DNA of 64,000 nucleotides from Wohlfahrtiimonas larvae_A (GCA_040394195.1 JBEBSR010000006.1:1-64000); one strand, 5' to 3'. Shown: positions 45,014 through 53,836, counted from the stretch's first letter. Notes: generated by a model not told the origin, from the letters alone. Numbers and translations are program-made.

Positions 45014-45020
45014 ACATTAA
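44988..45020. promoter_or_regulatory. Perfect 33-bp palindrome, probable MarR operator
   Basis: TTAATGTTTGACAAC (44988-45002), centre CTT, and GTTGTCAAACATTAA (45006-45020): 15-bp arms without a mismatch. It overlaps the promoter of the operon encoding a MarR protein, so autorepression is the simplest reading. A hairpin terminator is unlikely, as it is A+T-rich and has no T-run. Confidence 0.72.
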
Positions 45021-45051
45021 TCGCTATAATTTACTGCTACTACTGTTTAAA

Positions 45052-45489
45052 TCAGACTTTCACAACCAAAATATCACAAGGTGAATCATTGATGATTGAG
45101 CCAGAAGTTGAGCCTAACAGAAGCGCCAAGCCTTGTCTTGTATGCGCACCCACAACAACCAATTCAACTTGTAGTGATTCAGCTGTCTTAATGATACCTT
45201 CTTTAGTAGAGAATGCAGAAACCACGTGTGTATCAGCATCTGGAATGCCTAGACGATCTGCCAATGCACGCGCATGACGTTTTGCTTCACTCACAATTTC
45301 CGTATCTGTTTGTTCAGAAATGATTGGCATGAGCTCATAGCCCAATGCGATGTTGATATCTTCCAAAACATGTAACAATGTAATTTTTGCGTGGTTACGC
45401 TGTGCAACTACAATGGCTTGTTTCACAATTTTTTCTGAATCATCAGAATGATCGATTGCCACTAATACATGCTTATATTCATTACTCAT
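45052..45489 (-). CDS. uspA: Universal stress protein A family
   Basis: Usp-fold protein with HVLVAIDHSDDSEKIVKQAI and the ATP-binding-like C-terminal motif VVVGAHTRQGLALLLGSTSGSII (G-2x-G-9x-G-S/T). It should bind ATP; the role is in stress survival in relatives. It is 145 aa. The ATG at 45489 is preceded by GAGGAAAAGCT; the longer frame adds 11 unlike residues. Its promoter region carries an 18-bp dyad (45533-45550). Confidence 0.86.
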   Translation of the reverse strand: MSNEYKHVLVAIDHSDDSEKIVKQAIVVAQRNHAKITLLHVLEDINIALGYELMPIISEQTDTEIVSEAKRHARALADRLGIPDADTHVVSAFSTKEGIIKTAESLQVELVVVGAHTRQGLALLLGSTSGSIINDSPCDILVVKV

Positions 45490-45632
45490 AGCTTTTCCTC
45501 TATGGTTGATTGGGGTTTTCAACTACATAATAATATACTTGGTAGTATATCGTAATAATTTATTGAACAATATGACTTGGATTATCATAACATTCTATAG
45601 ATGAATGGGATAAAATAGAGTTTTTATTTTAA

Positions 45633-46346
45633 ATGAATGGCATGGCAAATATCTTTTTCATCATTCCAGCTGGTGGAGTTGGCTCGCGAATGCAAGCTGA
45701 TCGCCCAAAACAGTATTTGAAATTACTGGATGATCAAACAGTTTTAGAAAGCACGTTGGGATTATTCCAATCATTGGAGAATGTTCACAGTGGCGCATTG
45801 GGTATTTCAGCCAATGATGCTTATTTCCCTGCTTTGAACCTATCAAAAGATAACTTAATCACATATTCAGCAGGCGAAACACGCAGTGATACGGTATTTC
45901 TAGGCTTAAAAGCTCTAGCAAATATTGCCAAACCTGATGATTGGATCATTGTGCATGATGCAGCACGCCCTGGCTTAACAAATGAAGAATTGGAATTGTT
46001 TATCACCGAAGTGATGTATGAAGAAGACTCCATTGGCGGAATCATGGCAATACCTGCTGTCGATACAGTGAAACAAGTTGCTCATAGACAAATTACACAA
46101 ACTATTGATCGCGAAACTATCTATTTAGCACAAACACCACAAATGTTCCGTTATCAATATTTGTATCAAGCTTATGAAGAAGCTTTAACAAAAAAACTAG
46201 CCATTACAGATGAAGCTTCTGCCATTGAAGCCTTGGGCTACAAACCTTATATTTATCAAGGTTATCCCCATAATTTTAAAATCACTCATCCCACAGATTT
46301 ACGCTTAATGCGCTTTTTATTAGAAGAGAGAAAACTATGCGAATAG
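45633..46346 (+). CDS. ispD: 2-C-methyl-D-erythritol 4-phosphate cytidylyltransferase
   Basis: Third step of the non-mevalonate isoprenoid pathway: MEP plus CTP to CDP-ME. The CTP-binding N terminus is FIIPAGGVGSRMQADRPKQYLKL, and VHDAARPGL and LAQTPQMFRY mark the active site. It is 237 aa from the first ATG; a second ATG three codons on would give 234 (E. coli 236). Neither has a good Shine-Dalgarno sequence. It overlaps ispF by 10 nt, the usual ispDF pair. Confidence 0.95.
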   Translation: MNGMANIFFIIPAGGVGSRMQADRPKQYLKLLDDQTVLESTLGLFQSLENVHSGALGISANDAYFPALNLSKDNLITYSAGETRSDTVFLGLKALANIAKPDDWIIVHDAARPGLTNEELELFITEVMYEEDSIGGIMAIPAVDTVKQVAHRQITQTIDRETIYLAQTPQMFRYQYLYQAYEEALTKKLAITDEASAIEALGYKPYIYQGYPHNFKITHPTDLRLMRFLLEERKLCE

Positions 46347-46816
46347 GCATCGGCTTTGATGTTCACACCTTTAAAGAAGGTGATTATGTCATTTTAGCGG
46401 GCGAAAAAATCCCGTATACGAAATCATTTTTAGCCCATTCAGATGGTGATGTTGTATTACACGCCCTGACTGATGCAATTTTAGGCGCTGCAAAATGCGG
46501 TGATATTGGCATGTTATTCCCAGATACTGATCCTGCTTATAAAAATGCAGACAGTGTAATTCTATTACAAAAAGCTTATGAAAAAGTACAAGCTAAAGGT
46601 TACACAATTGGTAATATTGATATCACTGTAATGGCAGAACGCCCTAAATTAATGCCACATAAAGAGAAAATGGCGTTAAATATTGCTAAAGCACTCAATA
46701 TTCATGAAGATGATGTGAATGTGAAAGCAACTACTATGGAAAAACTAGGATTTGTTGGCCGTGAAGAAGGCATCGCAGCACAAGCCATCGTCCTTTTAAA
46801 GGCAATCCAAGAATAA
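46337..46816 (+). CDS. ispF: 2-C-methyl-D-erythritol 2,4-cyclodiphosphate synthase
   Basis: Closes CDP-ME 2-phosphate to MEcPP in the isoprenoid pathway. Metal ligands in GFDVHTF and HSDGDVVLHALTDAILGA, and FPDTDPAYKNADS are typical. TTMEKLGFVGREEGIAAQA is the family C-terminal signature. It is 159 aa, the same as E. coli IspF. It starts within ispD. Confidence 0.97.
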   Translation: MRIGIGFDVHTFKEGDYVILAGEKIPYTKSFLAHSDGDVVLHALTDAILGAAKCGDIGMLFPDTDPAYKNADSVILLQKAYEKVQAKGYTIGNIDITVMAERPKLMPHKEKMALNIAKALNIHEDDVNVKATTMEKLGFVGREEGIAAQAIVLLKAIQE

Positions 46817-46887
46817 GGTTAATATTCACCTTATAGAATGGTACACTATTCAATTCGTTTTATTTTTCAAACTGAGAGCAAAACAAT

Positions 46888-48996
46888 ATGTCGATTGAGA
46901 AACGTAAGTTATTTATTACCAATGCACTTCCCTATGCCAATGGCGATATCCATTTAGGCCATTTATTGGGTTATATCCAAGGTGATATTTGGGCGCGTTT
47001 CCATCGAATGTGTAACTCAGAAGTACATTTCATCTGTGCAGATGATGCTCATGGCGCACCAATCATGATTCGTGCGGAAAAGCTTGGTATTACACCAAAA
47101 GAGCTTATCAATAAAGCACAGAAAGAGCATTTGCAGGATTTCGAAGATTTTCACATCAAGTTCGATAACTATCATACAACTGATAGTGAAGAGAATCGCA
47201 AATTAGTCTCTGATATTTATTTAAAACTAAAAGCAGCTGGTTTAATCGAAACGCGTGAAATTCAGCAATTCTTTGATGAAGAAAAAGCAATGTTCTTGCC
47301 TGATCGTTTCATTAAAGGTGAATGCCCTAAATGTCATGCAAAAGATCAATACGGCGATAACTGCGAAGTTTGTGGTGGCGTTTATCAACCAACTGAATTA
47401 ATCAATCCTTTCTCAGCAGTTTCTGGTAATAAACCAGTGATGAAAGGCTCTGAGCACTTCTTCTTTAAATTATCTGATGAACGTTGCGTGAAATTCTTAC
47501 GCGATTTCTTAGCAAACAGTGATCGCTTACAGCCTGAAGCTGCAAACAAAATGAAAGAATGGTTAGGCACTGAAGAAGAAAACAAATTGTCTGACTGGGA
47601 TATTTCTCGTGATGCACCATATTTTGGCTTCCCAATTCCAAATGAACCTAATAAATACTTCTATGTTTGGTTGGATGCGCCAGTTGGTTACTTAGCATCA
47701 TTGGCAAACTACATTGAGAAAAACCCTCAATACAACTTTGCAGAATATACAGAACGTGAAGCGGCTGAAAAAGCTGGCACAGAAATGATTCACTTCATTG
47801 GTAAAGATATTATGTATTTCCATACATTATTCTGGCCTGCGATGTTGAATTTCTCTGGTTATCGTTTACCAACGCAATATGCTGTGAATGGCTTTATTAC
47901 AGTGAATGGCGCAAAAATGAGTAAATCACGCGGTACATTCATCACAGCTCGTTCATATTTGGATGAAAAATTGAATCCTGAATGGTTGCGCTACTACTTT
48001 GCAGCTAAATCATCTGGTGCAATCGATGATCTAGATTTAAACATGGAAGATTTAGTTAATCGTGTAAATTCAGATTTAGTGGGCAAATTCATTAATATTG
48101 CATCTCGCACAAGCAAGTTTGTATCTAGCAATTTCAATAATCAATTGAGCACATTTGCAGAAGAAACTTCAGACTTATTGAATACAATTCGTGGTATGAA
48201 AGCAACGATTTTAGCGCATTATGAAGATCGTAACTTTGCTGCTGCAATGCGTGAGATCGCTCGTGGTTGTGATTTAGTGAATGAGAGCTTTGATACAACG
48301 AAACCTTGGGAATTAGCAAAAGATGAAGCGCAACATACGCGCTTACAATCTTTATGCACAAGCTATTTAGAAGCCTTCAGATTATTGAGCATCTACTTAT
48401 TCCCTGTTTTACCAGAAACAATCAAAAGTATTGGTGAATACTTAAATAATGATTTAAGTGATTTCTCTGCAACTGAAAAAAGCTTAGAAAATGCAACCAT
48501 CAACAACTATGAGCATTTAATGAAGCGCATTGAGTTAAAACAATTGGATCAGTTAGTTGAACGCAATAAAGCAAGCTTGCAAGCATCAGAACCTGTGAAA
48601 AAAGTAGAAAAATCTGAGAAATCAGAAAAAGCTAACAAGAAAAAAGAAGCACCTGTAGCAGAAGAAGGCTTCATCAACATTGATGACTTTGCAAAAGTTG
48701 ATTTGCGTTTAGGTAAAGTGTTGCATTGTGATTTCGTGGAAGGTTCTGACAAATTGCTCGCATTCACAGTAGATTTAGGCGAAGAAAAACCACGCAATAT
48801 TTTCTCTGGTATTCGTTCAGCTTATGGTGAACCGCAATTATTGATTGGTAAATATGTAATTGTTGTTGCGAACCTTGCGCCACGTAAAATGCGCTTTGGT
48901 GTGAGCGAAGGTATGATTCTATCTGCATCATTAGATGGTGATTTAGCATTATTAACAACATTGAGTGAATTGAAGCCTGGGGCAAAGGTTTCTTAA
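46888..48996 (+). CDS. metG: Methionyl-tRNA synthetase
   Basis: Charges tRNA(Met). HIGH region PYANGDIHLGHLLGYIQ, a zinc knuckle CPKCHAKDQYGDNCEVCG, KMSKS in GAKMSKSRGTFIT. The anticodon-binding domain is followed by a lysine-rich linker (about 570-590) and a C-terminal EMAP/Trbp111-type tRNA-binding domain (IDDFAKVDLRLGKV). At 702 aa it is a full dimeric-type enzyme (E. coli 677 aa). A strong terminator follows. Confidence 0.97.
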   Translation: MSIEKRKLFITNALPYANGDIHLGHLLGYIQGDIWARFHRMCNSEVHFICADDAHGAPIMIRAEKLGITPKELINKAQKEHLQDFEDFHIKFDNYHTTDSEENRKLVSDIYLKLKAAGLIETREIQQFFDEEKAMFLPDRFIKGECPKCHAKDQYGDNCEVCGGVYQPTELINPFSAVSGNKPVMKGSEHFFFKLSDERCVKFLRDFLANSDRLQPEAANKMKEWLGTEEENKLSDWDISRDAPYFGFPIPNEPNKYFYVWLDAPVGYLASLANYIEKNPQYNFAEYTEREAAEKAGTEMIHFIGKDIMYFHTLFWPAMLNFSGYRLPTQYAVNGFITVNGAKMSKSRGTFITARSYLDEKLNPEWLRYYFAAKSSGAIDDLDLNMEDLVNRVNSDLVGKFINIASRTSKFVSSNFNNQLSTFAEETSDLLNTIRGMKATILAHYEDRNFAAAMREIARGCDLVNESFDTTKPWELAKDEAQHTRLQSLCTSYLEAFRLLSIYLFPVLPETIKSIGEYLNNDLSDFSATEKSLENATINNYEHLMKRIELKQLDQLVERNKASLQASEPVKKVEKSEKSEKANKKKEAPVAEEGFINIDDFAKVDLRLGKVLHCDFVEGSDKLLAFTVDLGEEKPRNIFSGIRSAYGEPQLLIGKYVIVVANLAPRKMRFGVSEGMILSASLDGDLALLTTLSELKPGAKVS

Positions 48997-49010
48997 TAAT
49001 CGCCTAAACT

Positions 49011-49035
49011 AAAAAAGCGCCTTTGGCGCTTTTTT
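49011..49035. terminator. Bidirectional intrinsic terminator
   Basis: AAAAAAGCGCC (49011-49021), loop TTT, GGCGCTTTTTT (49025-49035). It serves metG (plus) and the EamA gene (minus). Confidence 0.85.
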
Positions 49036-49052
49036 ATTATCTCGCATTTAAA

Positions 49053-49913
49053 TTATTTGCTTTTAGCTGGTTTCCCCAATGATCTCTGTACTACAAAGAT
49101 TGAGCCTAAAATCACCACAAAACCAATCATAGAAATGAATGATAGCTTTTGCCCTAAGAAAATCCAGCCTAAGAAGAATGCTGAAACTGGTGCTAATAAA
49201 CCTAAGCTCGATACAATCGCTGGGGATAATTGCTTAATCCCTTGGAACCACAATACATATGCCAATACTGCACCAAATAGACAGAGATAGATATAACCCA
49301 CAACATTTGTGAATGTCATTGCTGGCCAAGTTTCCATTGTTAGAAATATTGGTAAGATAAATAAGCCTGCAAACACCAACTGCCAACCTGTGAAGGCAAA
49401 TAATGGCAAATCAACTTTCCAATAACGACTAAAGAATGTACCACAAGCCATGGATAATGCCCCCGTCAATGCTGCAGTTACACCGATCATATCTGCTTTC
49501 ATATTTGGCGAGTACAACATAATAATCATGCCAATAAATCCTGAAACCCCAGCAATCCAAGCTGCTTTTGGCAATTGAACTTTAGCCACAACATACATTA
49601 AGATCATGACAATCATTGGTTGAATAGCACCTAAAATTGCAGCTAATCCACCAGGTAAACGATAAGCTGCGATGAATAACATCGTTTGCAATAAACCCAC
49701 GTTTAAAACACCCAATACAGCAACTTTAAGCCAATCTTTACCTTTTGGTAATACTCTTGTGAAAGCAACTAAGATTAAACCTGCTGGTAAAACACGTAAT
49801 AAAGCAGCTAGAAATGGTTGATTAGGTGGTAACAATTCTGTTGTCACAACATATGTTGAGCCCCAAATCAATGGCGTCAATGCTGTTAATAAAATAATGG
49901 TTAAGCGAGACAT
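49053..49913 (-). CDS. EamA-family (DMT) transporter
   Basis: 286 aa, about ten membrane helices in two EamA repeats: TALTPLIWGSTYVVTTELLPPNQPFLAALLRVLPAG and MACGTFFSRYWKVDLPLFAFTGWQLVFAG. It resembles YdcZ/YedA/RhaT-type exporters for amino acids or other metabolites; the substrate is unknown. It is divergent from a MarR gene, and both inverted repeats in between lie over its promoter. Confidence 0.86.
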   Translation of the reverse strand: MSRLTIILLTALTPLIWGSTYVVTTELLPPNQPFLAALLRVLPAGLILVAFTRVLPKGKDWLKVAVLGVLNVGLLQTMLFIAAYRLPGGLAAILGAIQPMIVMILMYVVAKVQLPKAAWIAGVSGFIGMIIMLYSPNMKADMIGVTAALTGALSMACGTFFSRYWKVDLPLFAFTGWQLVFAGLFILPIFLTMETWPAMTFTNVVGYIYLCLFGAVLAYVLWFQGIKQLSPAIVSSLGLLAPVSAFFLGWIFLGQKLSFISMIGFVVILGSIFVVQRSLGKPAKSK

Positions 49914-49929
49914 AAATTTCCTCTAAAAG

Positions 49930-49947
49930 TATCTTGATGTTAAGATA
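49930..49947. promoter_or_regulatory. Inverted repeat 1, probable MarR operator
   Basis: TATCTTGATGTTAAGATA, half-sites TATCTT and AAGATA. It ends at the edge of the eamA -10 and of a TATAAT (49946-49951) that could serve marR. It shares 15 of 18 bases with inverted repeat 2, 33 nt away start to start. Confidence 0.6.
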
Positions 49948-49976
49948 TAATATAAATTAATTTATCTCGAGGTCAA
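49947..49976 (-). promoter_or_regulatory. Probable sigma-70 promoter of eamA
   Basis: Minus-strand TTGACC (plus 49971-49976), 18-nt spacer and TATTAT (plus 49947-49952), 34 nt before the eamA start. The -35 lies inside inverted repeat 2. Confidence 0.5.
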
Positions 49977-49980
49977 GATA
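49963..49980. promoter_or_regulatory. Inverted repeat 2, probable MarR operator
   Basis: TATCTCGAGGTCAAGATA, a near copy of inverted repeat 1. It ends 1 nt before the marR start codon (49982), so binding could also block the marR message. Confidence 0.6.
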
Positions 49981-49981
49981 T

Positions 49982-50491
49982 ATGCCAAAAAATAATGATC
50001 ACATTGTTCATGCACTCAGCTTATGGAAAGCACAAAAGCCAGATTTGGAGGCTGATGAAATGCTAATGATTGGTCGATTGATCAACTGTTCTATTCAAGC
50101 TTTTAATCATTTAGATGCACTCTATGAGAGTTATGGCATTAATCGTGGCGAATTTGATGTATTAGCGACAGTTCGTCGCAATGGTGCACCTTATGAATTA
50201 TCACCGACACATATTTTTTCATCATTAATGATTTCATCTGGCACAATGACAAATCGCCTTCAACAATTAGAAAAGAAGGGATTAATTCACCGCTGTTGTA
50301 ATCCTGAGGATGCTCGAAGCTTATTGGTCAAATTATCAGATGAAGGCTTAAAGTTGATTGACCAATTGATTTATGATCATGTTGCCCTAGAAAAACAGAT
50401 GAATGAATTGATCAGCCCTGAAGTTAGGCAACAAATCACAGATGGCTTAGGCGAATGGTTAGAAAAACTCAGAACATTTTCTCCAAAATAG
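49982..50491 (+). CDS. MarR-family regulator next to eamA
   Basis: 169-aa winged-helix protein. The HTH region is YELSPTHIFSSLMISSGTMTNRLQQLEKKGLIHRCCNPEDARSLLVKLSDEG, with the DxRS wing typical of MarR. It has an N-terminal dimerisation helix (MLMIGRLINCSIQAFNHLDALYESYGINRGEFDVLATVR). It is divergent from the EamA exporter, so it probably represses both. The Shine-Dalgarno sequence is covered by inverted repeat 2. Confidence 0.88.
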   Translation: MPKNNDHIVHALSLWKAQKPDLEADEMLMIGRLINCSIQAFNHLDALYESYGINRGEFDVLATVRRNGAPYELSPTHIFSSLMISSGTMTNRLQQLEKKGLIHRCCNPEDARSLLVKLSDEGLKLIDQLIYDHVALEKQMNELISPEVRQQITDGLGEWLEKLRTFSPK

Positions 50492-50511
50492 AACTGTTTT
50501 AAATCACCTAT

Positions 50512-50541
50512 AAAAAAGAGATTCCTAGGAATCTCTTTTTT
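50512..50541. terminator. Bidirectional intrinsic terminator
   Basis: Perfect dyad: AAAAAAGAGATTCC (50512-50525) then TA, then GGAATCTCTTTTTT (50528-50541); the innermost pairs would open as the loop. It serves marR (plus) and the small membrane protein gene (minus). Confidence 0.82.
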
Positions 50542-50561
50542 AAACTACATTTTATTTTTGA

Positions 50562-50870
50562 TTAAAATAAAGATGGCAATATAAATCGCCAATAGAAAAA
50601 TCCTATAACTAATGCAACTCCAACTAAACTTAAGACAAGCCTGCGATGTCGTTTTTTAGAAAGTATATCTAGTTGCTTTTGCTCTTCTTTCCACAAGATT
50701 TGTTTTTGCTCCACAATTGCCAACTCTGCTTCCATTTTTTCAAAAATTTGATCATCCAAATAATTTTTCTCTTCTTCAGAAAGATCTTCACGATCAGCCA
50801 ATGCTGAAGATTCTTGCATATATTGATCAAGTTTTTCCATAGACTCATGAAGACTACTCTGAATGCTCAC
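50562..50870 (-). CDS. Small coiled-coil membrane protein of unknown function
   Basis: 102 aa. A Glu/Gln/Leu-rich helical stretch (~10-75, SALADREDLSEEEKNYLDDQIFEKMEAELAIVEQKQILWKEE) is followed by a basic patch KKRHRR and one C-terminal membrane helix (LVLSLVGVALVIGFFYW). Not recognised. It starts 4 nt after the symporter gene stop, so it is probably the second gene of that transcript; a role with the symporter is only suggested by position. Confidence 0.65.
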   Translation of the reverse strand: MSIQSSLHESMEKLDQYMQESSALADREDLSEEEKNYLDDQIFEKMEAELAIVEQKQILWKEEQKQLDILSKKRHRRLVLSLVGVALVIGFFYWRFILPSLF

Positions 50871-50874
50871 AATA

Positions 50875-52260
50875 TTATTTCCTTATATTTTTAGTTATTT
50901 TCACCACTATAGAAGATAATAAAATTAAAGCAATAATATTCGGGATCACCATCAAACCATTGAACATATCCGCCATATCCCAAACTAAATCCACTTTAAA
51001 AAATGCAGCAACAAAGATAAAGCAAACCACTAAAACTTGAAAAATACGAATCGCTAATGATGAATTAAATAAGTAGCGCACATTCGTTTCTGCATAGTAA
51101 TACCAACCAATGATGGTTGAAAATGCAAAACACAACAATGCAATACTCACAAAGTAACCACCAAAATCACCAAATACAGATTGATATGCTTGCTGCGTAA
51201 CGGCAATACCTTTCACTTTATAGATCGATAAGAAGTTACCATCTTGTAAGGTTAAGCCTAATGCAGCCCAATCTTTCAATGCTGATGTAATGATCACAAA
51301 ACCTGTCAAAGTCACAATAGTACATACGATGAAAACACCCATCATTGCCAGAAATGCTTGCTGTTCTGGTGCGGTGTCTTTTGCAACTGCATGCGCATGT
51401 GGCGTTGAACCCATACCTGCTTCATTCGAGAATAAACCTCGCGCAATACCAAAACGTGCTGCTTGTTGAATAGCAATACCAGCACCTGCTCCCAATACAG
51501 CCTCAGGATTAAATGCTGCAATGAAAATGATACGAATCGCTTCCCATAAATACTGATAATTCAACGCTAAAATTACAACAACGCCCAATAAATAGAACAA
51601 TGCCATCAACGGTATTAATTTTTCTACAACAGCAGCAATATTCTTAATTCCGCCCATGATTACTAGACCTGTAATCACAGCTAAAATTGCGCCCATCACA
51701 CTTGCAGGGATGCCAAATGAATTATTGAATGCTTCAACGATGGAGTTACTTTGCACCATATTGCCGATTAAGCCTAATGCAATGATGATCAATACCGCAA
51801 AAATCACAGCCAACCACTTCAAGCCTAAGCCTTGCTCAATATAATATGCTGGGCCACCAACAACTTGCCCGTTCTTATCTTTAGTTTTGAAATGGATCGC
51901 TAAAATTGCTTCTGCATAGATTGTCGCCATACCTAAAAATGACGATACCCAAATCCAGAAAATTGCCCCTGGGCCACCTAATAAAATTGCAGTTGCTGGT
52001 CCTGCAAGATTGCCTGTTCCCACTTGCCCTGCGATTGCTGTTGCCACTGCTTGAAATGAGCTCATTCCGTTCTTCCCTGCTTTTTCCCCTTTCAAGGAAA
52101 CGCCAGAAAAGAACATCTTCATCCCCGAGATAAACCCTCGAACCTGAATAAAACCTAAACGCACTGTAAAAAATATTCCTACGCCAACTAATAGAAATAT
52201 CAAAATATGATTCCACAAAATACCATTAACGGTGCTCACCACCGTTTCTAAAAAGTGCAT
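50875..52260 (-). CDS. AGCS-family sodium:amino acid symporter
   Basis: Sodium-driven amino acid importer (alanine/glycine type) of the inner membrane. 461 aa, about eleven helices. Family regions are FQAVATAIAGQVGTGNLAGPATAILLGGPGAIFWIWVSSFLG and IAIQQAARFGIARGLFSNEAGMGSTPHAHA. Substrate could be alanine, glycine or glutamine; it cannot be read from sequence alone. Its start lies 315 nt upstream of tsuA on the other strand. Confidence 0.92.
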   Translation of the reverse strand: MHFLETVVSTVNGILWNHILIFLLVGVGIFFTVRLGFIQVRGFISGMKMFFSGVSLKGEKAGKNGMSSFQAVATAIAGQVGTGNLAGPATAILLGGPGAIFWIWVSSFLGMATIYAEAILAIHFKTKDKNGQVVGGPAYYIEQGLGLKWLAVIFAVLIIIALGLIGNMVQSNSIVEAFNNSFGIPASVMGAILAVITGLVIMGGIKNIAAVVEKLIPLMALFYLLGVVVILALNYQYLWEAIRIIFIAAFNPEAVLGAGAGIAIQQAARFGIARGLFSNEAGMGSTPHAHAVAKDTAPEQQAFLAMMGVFIVCTIVTLTGFVIITSALKDWAALGLTLQDGNFLSIYKVKGIAVTQQAYQSVFGDFGGYFVSIALLCFAFSTIIGWYYYAETNVRYLFNSSLAIRIFQVLVVCFIFVAAFFKVDLVWDMADMFNGLMVIPNIIALILLSSIVVKITKNIRK

Positions 52261-52574
52261 GTTGCCTCCCTTATTACACAGAAATATAGTTTATATTTTT
52301 TTAACTATTTTGTAAGAAGCAAAATCAATAAAATTCACACAATAAAGATGAAAACTTGGAAAAATGCGCTATGCTGTACGAACATTATTATTAAAAATAA
52401 AGAATTCAGGATCTACATCACACATGATGAATATCAATCGCTTTCGCTCTCAGTGAAACACTCACAGAATCTCTAGTTTAGAGATAAGTTTGGGTGTTAT
52501 GCATTTGATCGTCCATTGATTGAGGTTTAACACCCTTCTTTTGTCTATCTCAAAAAAAGGAACGTGTTAACTCT
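52261..52574 (+). promoter_or_regulatory. Gene-free 314-nt region with structured leader before tsuA
   Basis: No gene is supported here. It holds the divergent promoters of the symporter and tsuA, neither of which I can place firmly. On the plus strand there are two clean hairpins: ATCTCTA-GTT-TAGAGAT (52469-52485) and GGGTGTTA (52492-52499) with TAACACCC (52528-52535) around a 28-nt loop. The second is followed by TTCTTTTG, so it could act as a weak terminator. The tsuA start is 39 nt later. A conditional leader (attenuator or riboswitch) is possible. It matches no riboswitch class I know. Confidence 0.5.
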
Positions 52575-53819
52575 ATGAATCCATGGCAAACTTTTAAACA
52601 ACAATACTTAATTAAGTTTTGGAATCCTGTACCAGCAGTGATTGCAGCAGGTATTTTGGCGACTTATTATTTTGGTATTACTGGCACATTATGGGCTGTA
52701 ACTGGCGAATTTACACGCTGGGGCGGACATGCGTTACAAATCGTTGGTGTTGATCCAAGTGATTGGACATATTTCAAAATGATCGGTTTTCAAGGCTCTC
52801 CCTTAGATCGCACAGATGGTTTATTACTGATTGGTATGTTTGGTGGCTGTATTGCTTCTGCATTATGGGCAAACAATATTAAATATCGTAATTCACCCCA
52901 TAAAATCCGTATTTTTCAAGCATTAGTGGGTGGTTTAATTGCAGGCTTTGGCGCACGTTTAGCAATGGGCTGTAATTTAGCAGCCTTCTTCACAGGCATT
53001 CCACAATTTTCATTACATGCTTGGTTCTTTGCAATTACAACGGCTGTAGGTTCTTATTTAGGTGCAAAAGTTGCATTACATCCTATTTTCAGAATTCCAT
53101 TGAATTTAAAAAAAGTATCCGCACAAGCACCTTTGAAACAAAACCCAACTCAAGTGAAAAACCGTTTCATGTTTGGTTCTAGCATTTTTATGTTGTTAGC
53201 AGTGATTGGCGTTGTATTGTTATTCATTAAACCGATGTTCGGCATTGCATTATTGTTTGGTACAGCTTTTGGTTTATTGATTGAGCGTGCGCAAATCTGC
53301 TTCACTTCTGCATTCCGTGATCTTTGGGTAACTGGCCGTACTCACATGGCAAAAGCAATCATTATTGGTATGTTAGTGAGCACAATTGGTACATTTGCAT
53401 TCATTGAATCTGGCATTGATCCAAAAATCTATTGGGCTGGTCCAAATGCTTTATTGGGAGGCTTATTATTTGGCTTTGGTATTGTGTTAGCAGGTGGCTG
53501 CGAAACTGGTTGGATGTACCGTGCTGTAGAAGGCCAAGTTCACTATTGGTGGGTTGGCATTGGTAACATTGCAGGCGCAACGATTTTGGCTTACTACTGG
53601 GATGATTTAACACCTTATTTAGTGGCTGACTTTGAGAAAATCAACTTATTACAAAAAGCTGGTCCTTACGGTGGTTTAGTCATCAACTATGCATTAATGA
53701 TGGCATGTTTAGCTTTAGTTTTATGGTGGGAACATCACTTCTTTAAAAAACGCCAAGCAGCCAAAGAACAACCAGCAGTTGAAGCACCAGTACAACGCCC
53801 AATTAATGTGATTTCATAA
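52575..53819 (+). CDS. tsuA: YeeE/YedE-family sulfur transporter (TsuA-like)
   Basis: Inner-membrane uptake of thiosulfate or a related sulfur species. 414 aa, about ten helices, with two pseudo-repeats each carrying cysteines: LAMGCNLAAFFTGIPQ and VLAGGCETGWMYRA, plus ERAQICFTSAFRDL. These match the cysteine-lined path of characterised YeeE. AAGGAAC precedes the ATG. A tusA-like gene follows 17 nt later, as with yeeE-yeeD. Thiosulfate as substrate is inference from the family. Confidence 0.87.
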   Translation: MNPWQTFKQQYLIKFWNPVPAVIAAGILATYYFGITGTLWAVTGEFTRWGGHALQIVGVDPSDWTYFKMIGFQGSPLDRTDGLLLIGMFGGCIASALWANNIKYRNSPHKIRIFQALVGGLIAGFGARLAMGCNLAAFFTGIPQFSLHAWFFAITTAVGSYLGAKVALHPIFRIPLNLKKVSAQAPLKQNPTQVKNRFMFGSSIFMLLAVIGVVLLFIKPMFGIALLFGTAFGLLIERAQICFTSAFRDLWVTGRTHMAKAIIIGMLVSTIGTFAFIESGIDPKIYWAGPNALLGGLLFGFGIVLAGGCETGWMYRAVEGQVHYWWVGIGNIAGATILAYYWDDLTPYLVADFEKINLLQKAGPYGGLVINYALMMACLALVLWWEHHFFKKRQAAKEQPAVEAPVQRPINVIS

Positions 53820-53836
53820 TCTATAAGGAAAATAAT

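Noticed and set aside
52348..52476. 42-codon frame with two adjacent cysteine codons as a leader peptide
   Set aside because: No convincing ribosome site and no conservation test possible; kept only as a remark within the leader finding.
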